This document shows positions 27,240 to 36,303 of a stretch of 64,000 nucleotides of DNA, piece by piece (the first letter of the stretch is position 1; each line of letters starts with the position of its first letter). The stretch is from Clostridiales bacterium (GTDB taxonomy: Bacteria > Bacillota > Clostridia > Saccharofermentanales > Saccharofermentanaceae), in assembly GCA_017940895.1 (NCBI GenBank), contig JAGAXM010000033.1:53123-117122 (forward strand), read 5' to 3'. The notes below the pieces were generated by a model. It worked only from the letters and a program-made list of their open reading frames with translations, was not told the DNA's origin and searched no databases. A program made the translations under genes and the position numbers.

Positions 27240-28672
27240 CAAGAATGTTCTCATTCGATGAGGCGGTGGCAGCCGTTAACGGTACCGTGGTCAACCGTAA
27301 AGGTGTGATCGGCGGCACGCTGTTTGTGACGGGTGTATCTACCGATACGAGAACCATCGAAGAGGGTAATCTTTATATAGCGCTTAAGGGCGAGAATTTT
27401 GACGGACACAATTATGCTGCACAGGCCGTTCAGAAGGGTGCATGTGCGGTTGTTGTAAACTCGATGAGCAAGGTTCCCGACAATGCTGTCGGTATCGTGG
27501 TTAAGGATACTCTTAAGGCATTGGGAGACCTCGCTGAGCATTACAGATTCAAGATCGGTGCCAAGGTCATTGCCGTAACGGGATCTGTCGGAAAGACCAC
27601 TACACGAGATATGATCACTGCAGCGATCTCGCCTTCATATAAGGTGTGGTCGACGAAGAAGAATCTTAATAACGAGATCGGTCTTCCCCAGACTATTCTG
27701 TCAGCGCCTCAGGATACTGGTGTGCTGATCGTAGAGATGGGTATGAGAGGAAGAGGACAGATAGACTATCTTACGAATATCGCTCATCCCGATATCGCGG
27801 TAATTACGAATGTCGGTTATTCGCATATAGGTATTCTCGGATCAAGAGAAGAGATCAGAGCCGCCAAATGTGAGATCATCAACGGTCTTACGCAGAACGG
27901 AATCCTTATCGTAAATGGAGATGATGATTTCCTTTTCGATCATGTAAGAAATATCATACCTATCAACAACGGTCTGGTCGCGATCTCTGTCGATGACAAA
28001 CTTAAGGGCGGAGTTAAGAACTGCCCCGTATGCGTCAACGCTTCCAATGTTAAAGAGAACAACGGCATGGACTTCGATGTTACCGTCACGATGGGCGAGA
28101 AGGAGAGCACTCTGAAGGACGTTCATATCGCTCTGGGCGGCATACATAATGTGCGTAACGCATGCTTTGCGTTGATGTGCGCGAGCCTTCTTAATGCCGA
28201 TATGGATAAGACGAAGAAAGCTCTTTCCGATTATGCTCCTATGGACGGCAGAGGCAAGACTTATCACGGTAAGACATATACGATAATCAACGACGCTTAT
28301 AATGCTTCTCCCGAGTCGATGGCAGCGGCGTTTAATAATCTTGATCAGACAAATCCCGGAAGTCGTAAGATCGCGGTGCTCGGAGGCATGCTTGAGCTCG
28401 GAGATGAGACAAAGAGACTTCATGAGCTTACGGGTGAGAACTGCGGTAAGTATAAGTTTGACAAGGTCCTCGTAACAGGAGATGACAAAGATGCCTTTAT
28501 AAAGGGTCTTAAGAAGGTAAGACCTGATGCGGATATTATCTCCTGCAAGGATACCGAGGATGTAAGATCCAATGCACTTAAGCTCATAAAGAGCGGCGAT
28601 ACGGTCCTGTTCAAAGCTTCGCATTCATTCGGATTCGAAGCTCTCGCGAAGGAATTCATTGATAATGACTAA
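27236..28672 (+). CDS. murF: UDP-MurNAc-tripeptide-D-Ala-D-Ala ligase
   Basis: Adds D-Ala-D-Ala to complete the UDP-MurNAc-pentapeptide. The Mur ligase P-loop is VTGSVGKTTTRD, and the central domain has IVEMGMRGRGQI and the ribose-binding NDAYNASPESM. I start at GTG 27236, which has GGAGGAG seven bases upstream and overlaps the murE stop (GTGA); ATG 27245 is an alternative. The length is usual at 478 residues. The next gene is ftsW rather than mraY, so mraY and murD are missing from the usual place. Confidence 0.94.
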   Translation: MTRMFSFDEAVAAVNGTVVNRKGVIGGTLFVTGVSTDTRTIEEGNLYIALKGENFDGHNYAAQAVQKGACAVVVNSMSKVPDNAVGIVVKDTLKALGDLAEHYRFKIGAKVIAVTGSVGKTTTRDMITAAISPSYKVWSTKKNLNNEIGLPQTILSAPQDTGVLIVEMGMRGRGQIDYLTNIAHPDIAVITNVGYSHIGILGSREEIRAAKCEIINGLTQNGILIVNGDDDFLFDHVRNIIPINNGLVAISVDDKLKGGVKNCPVCVNASNVKENNGMDFDVTVTMGEKESTLKDVHIALGGIHNVRNACFALMCASLLNADMDKTKKALSDYAPMDGRGKTYHGKTYTIINDAYNASPESMAAAFNNLDQTNPGSRKIAVLGGMLELGDETKRLHELTGENCGKYKFDKVLVTGDDKDAFIKGLKKVRPDADIISCKDTEDVRSNALKLIKSGDTVLFKASHSFGFEALAKEFIDND

Positions 28673-29906
28673 GATCAAGGTACAGCAGAAGAAGAGTAAT
28701 ATACCTCTTATCCTGATGATGTTCGGCATCGTCATGTTCGGTCTTGTCATCCTGTATTCCGTATCGGGTCCTGCGGGCTACGCGAAGTCGGTACATGATT
28801 CTGCTTACTATCTTAAGAGACAGATCCTGTGGACCGTCGTAGGACTTATAGCCGCACTTGTAATATCGTTTATCCCGGTCAACTTCTTTAAGCATCCGGT
28901 AATATTCTTTTCCGCGTATTTTGTGAGTCTCGGACTTGCCATCGCGGTACGACTGTTCGGTAGTGAGATCAACGGTGCTAAGAGATGGATCCTCATAGGT
29001 ACATGGGAGTTCCAGCCTTCGGAGCTATGTAAGATCGGTCTCATAATAGCGCTTGCGGGATACCGCGAATATATAGTGCGGATGCGCGCGCAGGGCAAGC
29101 TTCAGGCGAAGACCGGCAAGAGCCAGGCATGGAACCATGCTTTCTTCGACTTTATCATTCCTGTCGCGGCGTGCCTGCTCGTTGACGTATTTATCCTTTT
29201 CGAGCCGCACTTCTCGTGCTTCCTTATCATCGGTGTCGTCGTGTTCATGTGCACGCTTAATTCCGGTGCAGGCATAAGAGCGTGGATCCTCGGAGGTCTG
29301 TCGATCCTTCTGGTCGGTGTAATTCTCGGTGCCGCTTATATCGCGATCAACCCGAACTTCCGAAAGAACTTCGCTCACGTTTACCAGAGACTTAACGTCT
29401 TCGCTGCCACAAGCGGTGACGAGGAGGCCGAGGTTACGGAGGACGATACGCGTCAGGTTACGAACGCACACAATGCGCTCGGCTCCGGCGGAATGTGGGG
29501 CAGGGGCTTGGGCTCTTCCCGCGCGAAATATAATTACGTGTCGGAGGCACAGAACGACTATATCTTCTCCATCTATGTAGAGGAGACGGGATTCGTCGGA
29601 GGTGCCGTGCTGATATTATTCTACATGCTGATGTTCGCGATGTTCGTGCAGGTAATACTTCGTGCGAACAGTGTGTTCGCGAGGATGCTTGCGACGGGTT
29701 GTACGTCGCTTATAGTGATACAGGTCGTGCTTAACCTCGCCGTTGAGCTTCAGGTTATCCCGTCGACAGGTGTTACGCTGCCGTTCGTAAGTTACGGCGG
29801 TACCGCGCAGCTGTTCCTGCTTATCGCATACGGACTTATCCTGTGCGTATCAAGAAGCGGAACCTCGCCCAAGATCAGCAACAACAAGTCAGAGGCAGTT
29901 GTATGA
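28665..29906 (+). CDS. ftsW: SEDS peptidoglycan glycosyltransferase FtsW
   Basis: Polytopic SEDS-family enzyme that polymerises lipid II at the septum, working with the class B PBP encoded just upstream. About ten TM helices are visible. The large extracytoplasmic loop has QNDYIFSIYVEETGFVGG and the ending has GVTLPFVSYGGTAQL, both characteristic. The 413-residue form starts at ATG 28665, inside the murF end; TTG 28659 is an alternative with better ribosome-site spacing. A short acidic insert (GDEEAEVTEDD) precedes the conserved loop. FtsW rather than RodA or SpoVE is inferred from the cluster. Confidence 0.92.
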   Translation: MTKIKVQQKKSNIPLILMMFGIVMFGLVILYSVSGPAGYAKSVHDSAYYLKRQILWTVVGLIAALVISFIPVNFFKHPVIFFSAYFVSLGLAIAVRLFGSEINGAKRWILIGTWEFQPSELCKIGLIIALAGYREYIVRMRAQGKLQAKTGKSQAWNHAFFDFIIPVAACLLVDVFILFEPHFSCFLIIGVVVFMCTLNSGAGIRAWILGGLSILLVGVILGAAYIAINPNFRKNFAHVYQRLNVFAATSGDEEAEVTEDDTRQVTNAHNALGSGGMWGRGLGSSRAKYNYVSEAQNDYIFSIYVEETGFVGGAVLILFYMLMFAMFVQVILRANSVFARMLATGCTSLIVIQVVLNLAVELQVIPSTGVTLPFVSYGGTAQLFLLIAYGLILCVSRSGTSPKISNNKSEAVV

Positions 29907-31003
29907 AGCGTTTTATAGTAACAGGCGGCGGTACGTCGGGTCATATCAATCCTGCGATAAGTATCGCTGATGCCCTCGCGGCTCATTACGGTCCCAAGGA
30001 AGGATGCGAGATCATCTTCACGGGAAGAAGCGAGGGCCTTGAAGGGGAGCTCGTTCCCAAGGCGGGTTATGAACTTAAAAATATCACTGCAAAGCCTTTC
30101 CCGATGAAGCCTTCGCCGCGTATGTTCAAGGCGTTTGCCGCGAACCTTAAGGGTAAGAAGCAGTGCAAGCAGATAATCAAAGATTTTAAGCCCGACGCGG
30201 TAATCGGTACCGGCGGATATGTGTGCGCGCCCTTACTTGAGGCTGCATCTTCGATGAAGGTCCCCGTTATCATTCACGAGGCGAATGCATTCCCGGGAAG
30301 AGCAAACCGCTGGATCGGACGCAAGGCGGATCTCGTGCTCACGGGTTTCCCGAATCTTGAGAAGGATTTCTCCAAGGCGGGTAAAGTGGTGTGCACGGGT
30401 AATCCGATAAGATCCAGTGTAGCAACTACCGATGCCGCGGCATGCCGTGAGAAGTTCGGTCTCGGACCTGACGATAAGATGGTATTTGCCATGGGCGGAA
30501 GTCTCGGTTCGAAGACTATCAATGACTTTGTGATCAGGGCGGCTTCGGAGCCTCGGTTTAAGGATGTAAGATTCGTACTCGGAACGGGCAAGCAGCAGTC
30601 TTCGAAGATCGCTTCGGATGTTGTTATTCCCGATAACCTCGAGATGTATGAATATATCAGCAATCCCAATGAATATATGGCCGCGGCGGATGTGTCGCTT
30701 ACAAGGTCGGGTGCTGTCACCTGTGCGGAGACTGCGGCTATCGGTTCATGCTCGGTGCTGATCCCTTATCCTTATGCGGCGCATGATCACCAGACTTATA
30801 ACGCATCTGCTTTTGCTGACATCGGAGGATGCGTGCTGATGCCGGACAAGGATGTCGCGGAAGGAAAGCTCGGGGATGTTCTCGAGGAGCTTCTTAATGA
30901 TGAGGAAAGAAGAATGAGTATGAGAAGCAACGCGAAGAAACTTGCGGTGCCGGACTGCGACGAGAAGATCGTTAATGCTATAGGAGAGCTTATAGGTGGC
31001 TGA
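29903..31003 (+). CDS. murG: UDP-GlcNAc:undecaprenyl-PP-MurNAc-pentapeptide transferase
   Basis: Transfers GlcNAc to lipid I to make lipid II at the inner face of the membrane. The N-terminal GGGTSGHINPA loop, GTGGYVCAP, IIHEANAFPGRANR and the GGSLGS motif are all present. The C-terminal domain has the UDP-GlcNAc-binding SRSG-type stretch as LTRSGAVTCAE and a conserved PYPYAAHDHQTYNA. I use ATG 29903, which overlaps the ftsW stop (ATGA); this gives 366 residues, the family norm. No murC follows, which is unusual. Confidence 0.95.
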   Translation: MKRFIVTGGGTSGHINPAISIADALAAHYGPKEGCEIIFTGRSEGLEGELVPKAGYELKNITAKPFPMKPSPRMFKAFAANLKGKKQCKQIIKDFKPDAVIGTGGYVCAPLLEAASSMKVPVIIHEANAFPGRANRWIGRKADLVLTGFPNLEKDFSKAGKVVCTGNPIRSSVATTDAAACREKFGLGPDDKMVFAMGGSLGSKTINDFVIRAASEPRFKDVRFVLGTGKQQSSKIASDVVIPDNLEMYEYISNPNEYMAAADVSLTRSGAVTCAETAAIGSCSVLIPYPYAAHDHQTYNASAFADIGGCVLMPDKDVAEGKLGDVLEELLNDEERRMSMRSNAKKLAVPDCDEKIVNAIGELIGG

Positions 31004-32027
31004 AGAAGACAAGAACAAGTCTAAGCCTATAGAGGAAGAGCAGAAAGAAGAAGGTAAGGCTGCCGCTTCTGAGGAAACGTCCGCGGAAGAAGAGGACGTC
31101 GTTGTTGTCGAGGACGAAAAGGAAGAGGAGTCTGAAGAAAAGTCCGATCCTGAGAAATCCGAGGATAAGAAACCTGAACCCAAGAAGCCGGAGCCTAAGC
31201 CTCGCGAAAAGAAGATCGCTTCGAAAAAGCAGAAAGAATATCTTCCCGATTTTCCTTTCGAGTTTAAGACTGTATTGGCAGTTCTGCTGACGGTGTTGGC
31301 GCTGGTTCTGCTTTGGTGTGCGATATTCCATCCCGCCATGAGGATCGACACGATCGAGGTCAACGGCAATTATGAGTTCTCGGATGATGAGATCCTCGAG
31401 GCTCTCGGCCTGCATGTAAGCGATCACATCTTGACGCCGACATTCATGCAGTGCAGGGCTCTCGAGAGAAGCACTCCGTATATCGATGACGTTGATGTTC
31501 ATATTAACTTTCCTTCTGCGATAACCGTGGAAGTGACTGAGAGGCACAAGCTCGCTTATATTAAAGTTCCCGACGGTTATGCCGTAATTGATGACGAGGG
31601 CGTTATCCTTGAATTCACTACGTTCGCGACGGAGGATGTTCATCCTGTGCTGTGCGGACTTGACCTTGACAGTGTCGTAATAGGGCAGAGAACTAATATA
31701 ACGGAGTCTTTGAAGTTCCAGAAGATGATCCTCGTGCTCGGGGCCGTTCTTGATGCCGACAGAGGATCTTTAAGAAATGACGGCTACAGTTTCTACGACA
31801 GCGTCCGCGAGGTCCGTATCGTGTCTTCCGGTCTTATCTTCCTTACGGTAGAGCTTCCTGACGGAACCGTTCTGCAGGTTAAGCTCGCAGGCGTTGAGAA
31901 CATCGACGACAACATGCAGTGGCTTCTTTATGCGATAAGAGCCGATGCTTTCGAAGGTCTTCCGGCGGGATCTCTCGATATGACCGAGGATGAGAAGATA
32001 TACCGTGCGTACAGTACTTATTATTAA
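30996..32027 (+). CDS. ftsQ: FtsQ/DivIB cell division protein
   Basis: Bitopic divisome protein that links FtsL/DivIC and the septal synthase. It has an unusually long, highly charged Glu/Lys/Pro-rich cytoplasmic region (about 85 residues), one TM helix (about 90-110), then a POTRA domain beginning IDTIEVNGNYEFSDDEI and the beta domain typical of DivIB. The GTG start at 30996 overlaps murG by eight bases. The length is 343 residues. The charged N-terminus is low complexity and probably disordered. Confidence 0.88.
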   Translation: MAEEDKNKSKPIEEEQKEEGKAAASEETSAEEEDVVVVEDEKEEESEEKSDPEKSEDKKPEPKKPEPKPREKKIASKKQKEYLPDFPFEFKTVLAVLLTVLALVLLWCAIFHPAMRIDTIEVNGNYEFSDDEILEALGLHVSDHILTPTFMQCRALERSTPYIDDVDVHINFPSAITVEVTERHKLAYIKVPDGYAVIDDEGVILEFTTFATEDVHPVLCGLDLDSVVIGQRTNITESLKFQKMILVLGAVLDADRGSLRNDGYSFYDSVREVRIVSSGLIFLTVELPDGTVLQVKLAGVENIDDNMQWLLYAIRADAFEGLPAGSLDMTEDEKIYRAYSTYY

Positions 32028-32110
32028 TAAATAATATTACTGTAACCTGCGTTGATTGCATATTCAGGAAAAAAAGTTTAACATTAAGCGGTGAGAATGA
32101 AAGATTCTAT

Positions 32111-32139
32111 TGTCGAAGTACAACATTTAGTTTAAAATT
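32111..32139 (+). promoter_or_regulatory. Candidate ftsZ promoter
   Basis: TTGTCG (32111-32116), a 17-base spacer and TAAAAT (32134-32139) lie in the AT-rich 178-base gap between ftsQ and ftsZ. A second weaker option is TTTAAA-16-TATATA (32132-32159). The size of the gap in an otherwise overlapping cluster supports a separate promoter here. Confidence 0.5.
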
Positions 32140-32205
32140 TATTTGATTGTACTATATATAGGATTTTGAAAGTACATTTTAAACAGATACACGGAGGATC
32201 TGACG

Positions 32206-33612
32206 ATGTCTGATAAAAGAGGGTTTGTTCTGGACGAAGACCATTTCGCTACGATCAAAGTAATCGGTTGCGGCGGCGGTGGTTGTAACGCAGTCGACAG
32301 AATGATAGACAGTGGTGTCCAGGGAATTGATTTCATTTCGATCAATAGTGATAATCAGGCACTTGCCAGGACAAAGGCAGCTATTAAAGTACAGATCGGT
32401 GAGAAGGTCACAAGAGGTCTCGGATGCGGAGCTGATCCCAGCATCGGCGAGAGAGCTGCAGAAGAGTCCAAGGATGAGATCGCCGAGGTTATTTCAAATA
32501 CCGACATGCTCTTCATCACAGCAGGCATGGGCGGCGGTACAGGAACAGGTTCTGCTCCCGTAGTTGCACAGATCGCTCAGGAGCTCGGTATCCTTACAGT
32601 AGCAGTTGTTACAAGACCTTTCGGATTCGAGGGTGCAAGAAGAGCACAGAATGCCGAGAGAGGTATCCGTGAGCTCGAGAAGTATGTAGATGCTCTCGTA
32701 GTCGTATCTAACGACAAGTTGTTGGAAGTTGTTGATGACGATACTTCCTTCGAGGAAGCATTTAATATGGCAGACCAGGTATTGAAGTTTGGTGTTGCAG
32801 GTATCTCCGACCTCGTAGCTATCCCCGGACTTATCAACCTCGACCTTGCCGACGTAAGAAGAGTTATGACGAAGGCAGGCGTATGCCACATGGGTATCGG
32901 CCGTGCTTCCGGCGAGGGAAGAGCTACAGCAGCTGTTAAGCAGGCTATCAACTCACCCTTGCTCGATACAACTATCGAAGGCGCTAATGGCGTAATCATC
33001 AACTTCACGGGCGGACGTAACATGAAGCTCCAGGAGATCGACGCAGCTGCCAAGCTCGTTCAGGAGTCTGTTGCACCCGAGGCTGAGATCATCGTCGGTG
33101 CAGTTATCGATGCATCTCTCGAAGACGAGATCATGATCACTGTTATCGCATCAGGTTTTGATAATTCCATCAATGCTTCCTCTAACCACAGAGCAAGCAC
33201 ATCTATTCTTTCCAGAAATAATCCCCAGCTCGTAAGTGAGCCCAGACAGCCTGCTCCTGTTACAACAACAAGCAGAAGCTCCTACTCCAGACCCGAGCCG
33301 GCACCCGCACCTGCTCCCAGGCAGTCCGCTCCGGGATTCCTTTTTGGTGATGATTCCGTAAATTCACGTGTTCAGGCAGCTCGTGAGCCTGAAGCAGTAC
33401 CTGCACCCGCTCCCGTTGAGCCGGCACCTGCTCCTTCTCCGATCCCTGTTCAGAGATCATACACGATGCCTGCATCTGAGCCCGCACAGGCTGCACCCGG
33501 TCAGTACGGCGGCAAGCCCCAGGTTAACGTAACACCTGCTACTCCCGCTCCTTCACAGACCAAGACTGCAAAGCCCTGGTTCATGTTCGGCAACAAGGAT
33601 AACGATCAGTAA
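32206..33612 (+). CDS. ftsZ: Cell division GTPase FtsZ
   Basis: Tubulin homologue that forms the Z-ring. The nucleotide loop GCGGGGCNAV, the tubulin signature GGGTGTGSAP and the synergy loop NLDLADVR are intact. The globular domain ends near residue 330 and is followed by a long Pro/Ala-rich linker. The C-terminal peptide is atypical: it ends KPWFMFGNKDNDQ rather than the usual DIPxFLR type. A similar PGFLFGDD peptide occurs within the linker. A GGAGG site precedes ATG 32206. The gene overlaps nrdR by one base (TAATG). No ftsA precedes it. Confidence 0.96.
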   Translation: MSDKRGFVLDEDHFATIKVIGCGGGGCNAVDRMIDSGVQGIDFISINSDNQALARTKAAIKVQIGEKVTRGLGCGADPSIGERAAEESKDEIAEVISNTDMLFITAGMGGGTGTGSAPVVAQIAQELGILTVAVVTRPFGFEGARRAQNAERGIRELEKYVDALVVVSNDKLLEVVDDDTSFEEAFNMADQVLKFGVAGISDLVAIPGLINLDLADVRRVMTKAGVCHMGIGRASGEGRATAAVKQAINSPLLDTTIEGANGVIINFTGGRNMKLQEIDAAAKLVQESVAPEAEIIVGAVIDASLEDEIMITVIASGFDNSINASSNHRASTSILSRNNPQLVSEPRQPAPVTTTSRSSYSRPEPAPAPAPRQSAPGFLFGDDSVNSRVQAAREPEAVPAPAPVEPAPAPSPIPVQRSYTMPASEPAQAAPGQYGGKPQVNVTPATPAPSQTKTAKPWFMFGNKDNDQ

Positions 33613-34067
33613 TGAAGTGTCCCAAGTGCGGAGCTGATAACGATAAAGTAATTGATACACGCCCCTCTGATGAGGGGCGTGCCATTAGGCGCAGAAGAGT
33701 CTGCATCGAGTGCGAGTACCGCTATTCGACGACCGAGCGTGCCGAAGTATTCGGCATGAAGGTCATCAAGAAGGACGGCACAAGACAGGATTTCTCGCGT
33801 GAGAAGCTGATGGCGGGACTTGCATCCGCCTGCTCGAAGAGACCTGTGTCTAATGCAAACCTCGAGAAGATCGTAGATGAGGTCGAGAACCGTCTTAATG
33901 ATCAGCGTAATCATGAGATATCGACCAATGAGATCGGCGAGATCGTAATGGAGAGACTTAAGTCGCTCGATAAGGTCGCGTATGTCAGATTTGCATCTGT
34001 ATACAGAGACTTTACCGACATCAAGTCTTTTACTGATGAAGTTGAACATTTGAGTACGAATAATTAA
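33612..34067 (+). CDS. nrdR: Transcriptional repressor NrdR
   Basis: ATP/dATP-sensing repressor of ribonucleotide reductase genes. The zinc ribbon has CPKCG and CIECEYRY with the family sequence TRPSDEGRAIRRRR between them; the ATP-cone domain follows from about residue 48. The 151-residue length is standard. Its start overlaps the ftsZ stop (TAATG), a neighbour relation seen in other Clostridia. A very stable hairpin lies in the codons for the zinc-ribbon loop (33659-33680). Confidence 0.95.
   Translation: MKCPKCGADNDKVIDTRPSDEGRAIRRRRVCIECEYRYSTTERAEVFGMKVIKKDGTRQDFSREKLMAGLASACSKRPVSNANLEKIVDEVENRLNDQRNHEISTNEIGEIVMERLKSLDKVAYVRFASVYRDFTDIKSFTDEVEHLSTNN
33659..33680 (+). other. Perfect GC-rich hairpin inside nrdR coding sequence
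   Basis: ACGCCCCTC and GAGGGGCGT form a 9-base perfect stem around a TGAT loop, 47 bases into the gene. There is no T-run, so it is not an intrinsic terminator. It may affect translation or RNA stability, or may be a codon-level coincidence. Confidence 0.5.
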
Positions 34068-34087
34068 GAATAAGGGGGAATACTCTT

Positions 34088-34810
34088 ATGGCAAAGAAAG
34101 TTCTTATAGTTGATGATGATGCTGATATCATCGAACTGCAGAAGCTTTACTTCGAGAAGGAAGGTTACGAAGTAGCTACCTGTATGCAGGGTGATAAGGC
34201 AGTCGCTACATTTAATGTAACGAAGCCTGATATCATCATTCTCGATCTGATGCTTCCCGGTATGGACGGTAATGATGTATGCCGAGAGATCAGAAAGATG
34301 AGTGACGTTCCGATCATTATGCTTACTGCAAGAACCGATACTCTCGACAGAGTAGTAGGTCTTGAGCTCGGTGCAGACGACTATGTACCGAAGCCGTTCG
34401 AGCCTAAGGAGCTTCTTGCCAGAGTTAAGGCAGTTTTAAGAAGAACAGAGAAGAATGCTGCTCCCGAGTCAGATTCTGAAGATGAGAATGCTGTCGTTAA
34501 GACAGATATTGTGACTTTCCCCGGACTTACTGTCGATAAGGTTAAGTATGTTGTTACTGCAGACGGCAAGGAAGTTTATATGCCCCCGAAGGAGCTCGAG
34601 CTTCTTTTCTTCCTTGCATCTAATCCCAACCGCGTATATTCCAGAGAGCAGCTTCTCGAGAATGTATGGGGATATGATTTCTTCGGTGAGTCAAGAACTG
34701 TAGATGTTCATATCAAGAGAATCCGTGAGAAGATCGAGACTCCCGGAGTTGAGAGAGACTGGTGCATCAGAACAGTCTGGAGCAGAGGATACAAATTCGA
34801 GACTAAGTGA
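34088..34810 (+). CDS. OmpR-family response regulator
   Basis: Two-component transcription factor of 240 residues. The receiver domain has the acidic pair DDD at 9-11, the phospho-acceptor Asp53 in ILDLMLPGMDG, the Thr in MLTAR and the Lys in VPKPFEP. The C-terminal winged helix shows ELELLFFLASNPNRVYSREQLLENVWGYDF-type spacing and ends with the typical VWSRGYKFE. AAGGGGGAA precedes the ATG. It is adjacent to and overlaps its histidine kinase gene. WalR- or PhoP-like members look similar, so target genes cannot be named. Confidence 0.93.
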   Translation: MAKKVLIVDDDADIIELQKLYFEKEGYEVATCMQGDKAVATFNVTKPDIIILDLMLPGMDGNDVCREIRKMSDVPIIMLTARTDTLDRVVGLELGADDYVPKPFEPKELLARVKAVLRRTEKNAAPESDSEDENAVVKTDIVTFPGLTVDKVKYVVTADGKEVYMPPKELELLFFLASNPNRVYSREQLLENVWGYDFFGESRTVDVHIKRIREKIETPGVERDWCIRTVWSRGYKFETK

Positions 34811-34812
34811 TC

Positions 34813-36300
34813 ATGGGGAAGGTAGATTCCTATAAATACAGGACAGTCTCTTCGGATTTTGCCGTATTCCTGAACACGTTTCTTATCATAAGCACGGTAA
34901 TTGTTTTTGCTGTGCTTGTTTTTATTTCTTATCAGAATATAAAGGTCGAGTACACGAATAATGTGATGGAATCTTCTGCCAGTGCATGTGCTGATGCCGC
35001 TAATGATTACCTTCTGATATGTGAATCATATGATGCTCAGGAGGACCGTGACAGACTGATCGGTATTTATTTAAGATCGAATCTTCTATCTGATAAAGGT
35101 TCTGTCTATATCGTGGATTCGAACGGTTCGATAAAGTATTCGAATGGTGTATTCAATCATGATAATGTTACTTCCATTACCAAATCTGCAGTTAATTCGG
35201 TAATAAACATGGGTGACGGACTGTATCAGGACTATGTGGAATTGACCGGAACCAGTTCGCAGATAGTTTCTGCGATGAATATTCAGGATACCGGCCTGTA
35301 TTCTGTTGTAATCACTGATTTTAACATCTCGAATTACAGTTCTGAGTATCTGAGTATTATCCTCTATCCTGTTCTTGTATCGATGATCGCTGCAATAGCA
35401 TTGTTCATAGGATTTACGGGATTGACGATAAGGCCGCTAAGAAGCATCACAAGAACCGTTTCAAAAGTTGCAGCGGGTAACCTGTCGGCAAGGGTCGATG
35501 AGAAATACACAACTTACGGCGACAGCACGGGGATGCTTACATTGTCTTCTGACCTAACAGACATGGCCCGCAATATAAATTACATGATCGAGACGCTTGA
35601 GAATCAGGAGAAGGACCGATCCGTGTTCATCTCATCTGTCGCTCATGATATCAGAACACCTCTTACATCAATAAACGGTTTCGTAACCGCCATGATGGAC
35701 GGTACCATTCCTCCTGAGATGTATGAGAAGTATATGTTAAGGATCAAAGCGGAGGTAGATAAGATAAGAAGTCTTGTCGTATCAATGACCGAAGCATCGT
35801 CTCTGTCACATGTTGATCCGGAACTTATGGAAGCGTTCGACCTGAAAGACGCTGTGGAAGATCTTGTAAGCGAGCTTGAACCTCAGCTTGCGGCAAAGGA
35901 GATCACATGTGAAGTCAGGATCAACGAAAGTGTCAGCACAATGGTCTACGGAGAGGCTCAGATGCTGTGCAGAGTGCTGCTTAACATTGTTACAAACGCA
36001 ATAAAATTCACGCCTGAGGGTGGTAAGATCATAATCTCATCTCCTATGATCAGGAATAAAAAGAGAGTCATTATGGTCGAGGATTCCGGTCCCGGAGTCG
36101 AGCCCGAGAAGCGCAACAGAGTCTTCGAGAGCTTCTACAAGACAGATCCTTCGCGTAAGCAGGAGGGCTTCGGTCTGGGCCTTTATATCTGTAAGCAGAT
36201 CCTTGCTGGTCACGGACAGTCGATCAGACTTACCGAGAGCCAGGAACTCGGCGGCGCGCTGTTCATATTCACTTTCCCGACACCTCCTTCGAAGAGCTGA
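34813..36300 (+). CDS. Sensor histidine kinase
   Basis: Membrane kinase partner of the preceding regulator. TM1 lies near residues 14-38, an extracytoplasmic Cache-like sensor of about 130 residues follows, TM2 is near 180-205, then a HAMP domain (LTIRPLRSITRTVSKVAAG). The phospho-acceptor is His278 in AHDIRTPLTS. The ATPase domain has NIVTNAIKFTPEGG (N-box), VEDSGPGVE and FGLGLYICK. I start at ATG 34813; GTG 34807, which overlaps the regulator stop, is also possible. The ligand is unknown. Confidence 0.92.
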   Translation: MGKVDSYKYRTVSSDFAVFLNTFLIISTVIVFAVLVFISYQNIKVEYTNNVMESSASACADAANDYLLICESYDAQEDRDRLIGIYLRSNLLSDKGSVYIVDSNGSIKYSNGVFNHDNVTSITKSAVNSVINMGDGLYQDYVELTGTSSQIVSAMNIQDTGLYSVVITDFNISNYSSEYLSIILYPVLVSMIAAIALFIGFTGLTIRPLRSITRTVSKVAAGNLSARVDEKYTTYGDSTGMLTLSSDLTDMARNINYMIETLENQEKDRSVFISSVAHDIRTPLTSINGFVTAMMDGTIPPEMYEKYMLRIKAEVDKIRSLVVSMTEASSLSHVDPELMEAFDLKDAVEDLVSELEPQLAAKEITCEVRINESVSTMVYGEAQMLCRVLLNIVTNAIKFTPEGGKIIISSPMIRNKKRVIMVEDSGPGVEPEKRNRVFESFYKTDPSRKQEGFGLGLYICKQILAGHGQSIRLTESQELGGALFIFTFPTPPSKS

Positions 36301-36303
36301 TCT

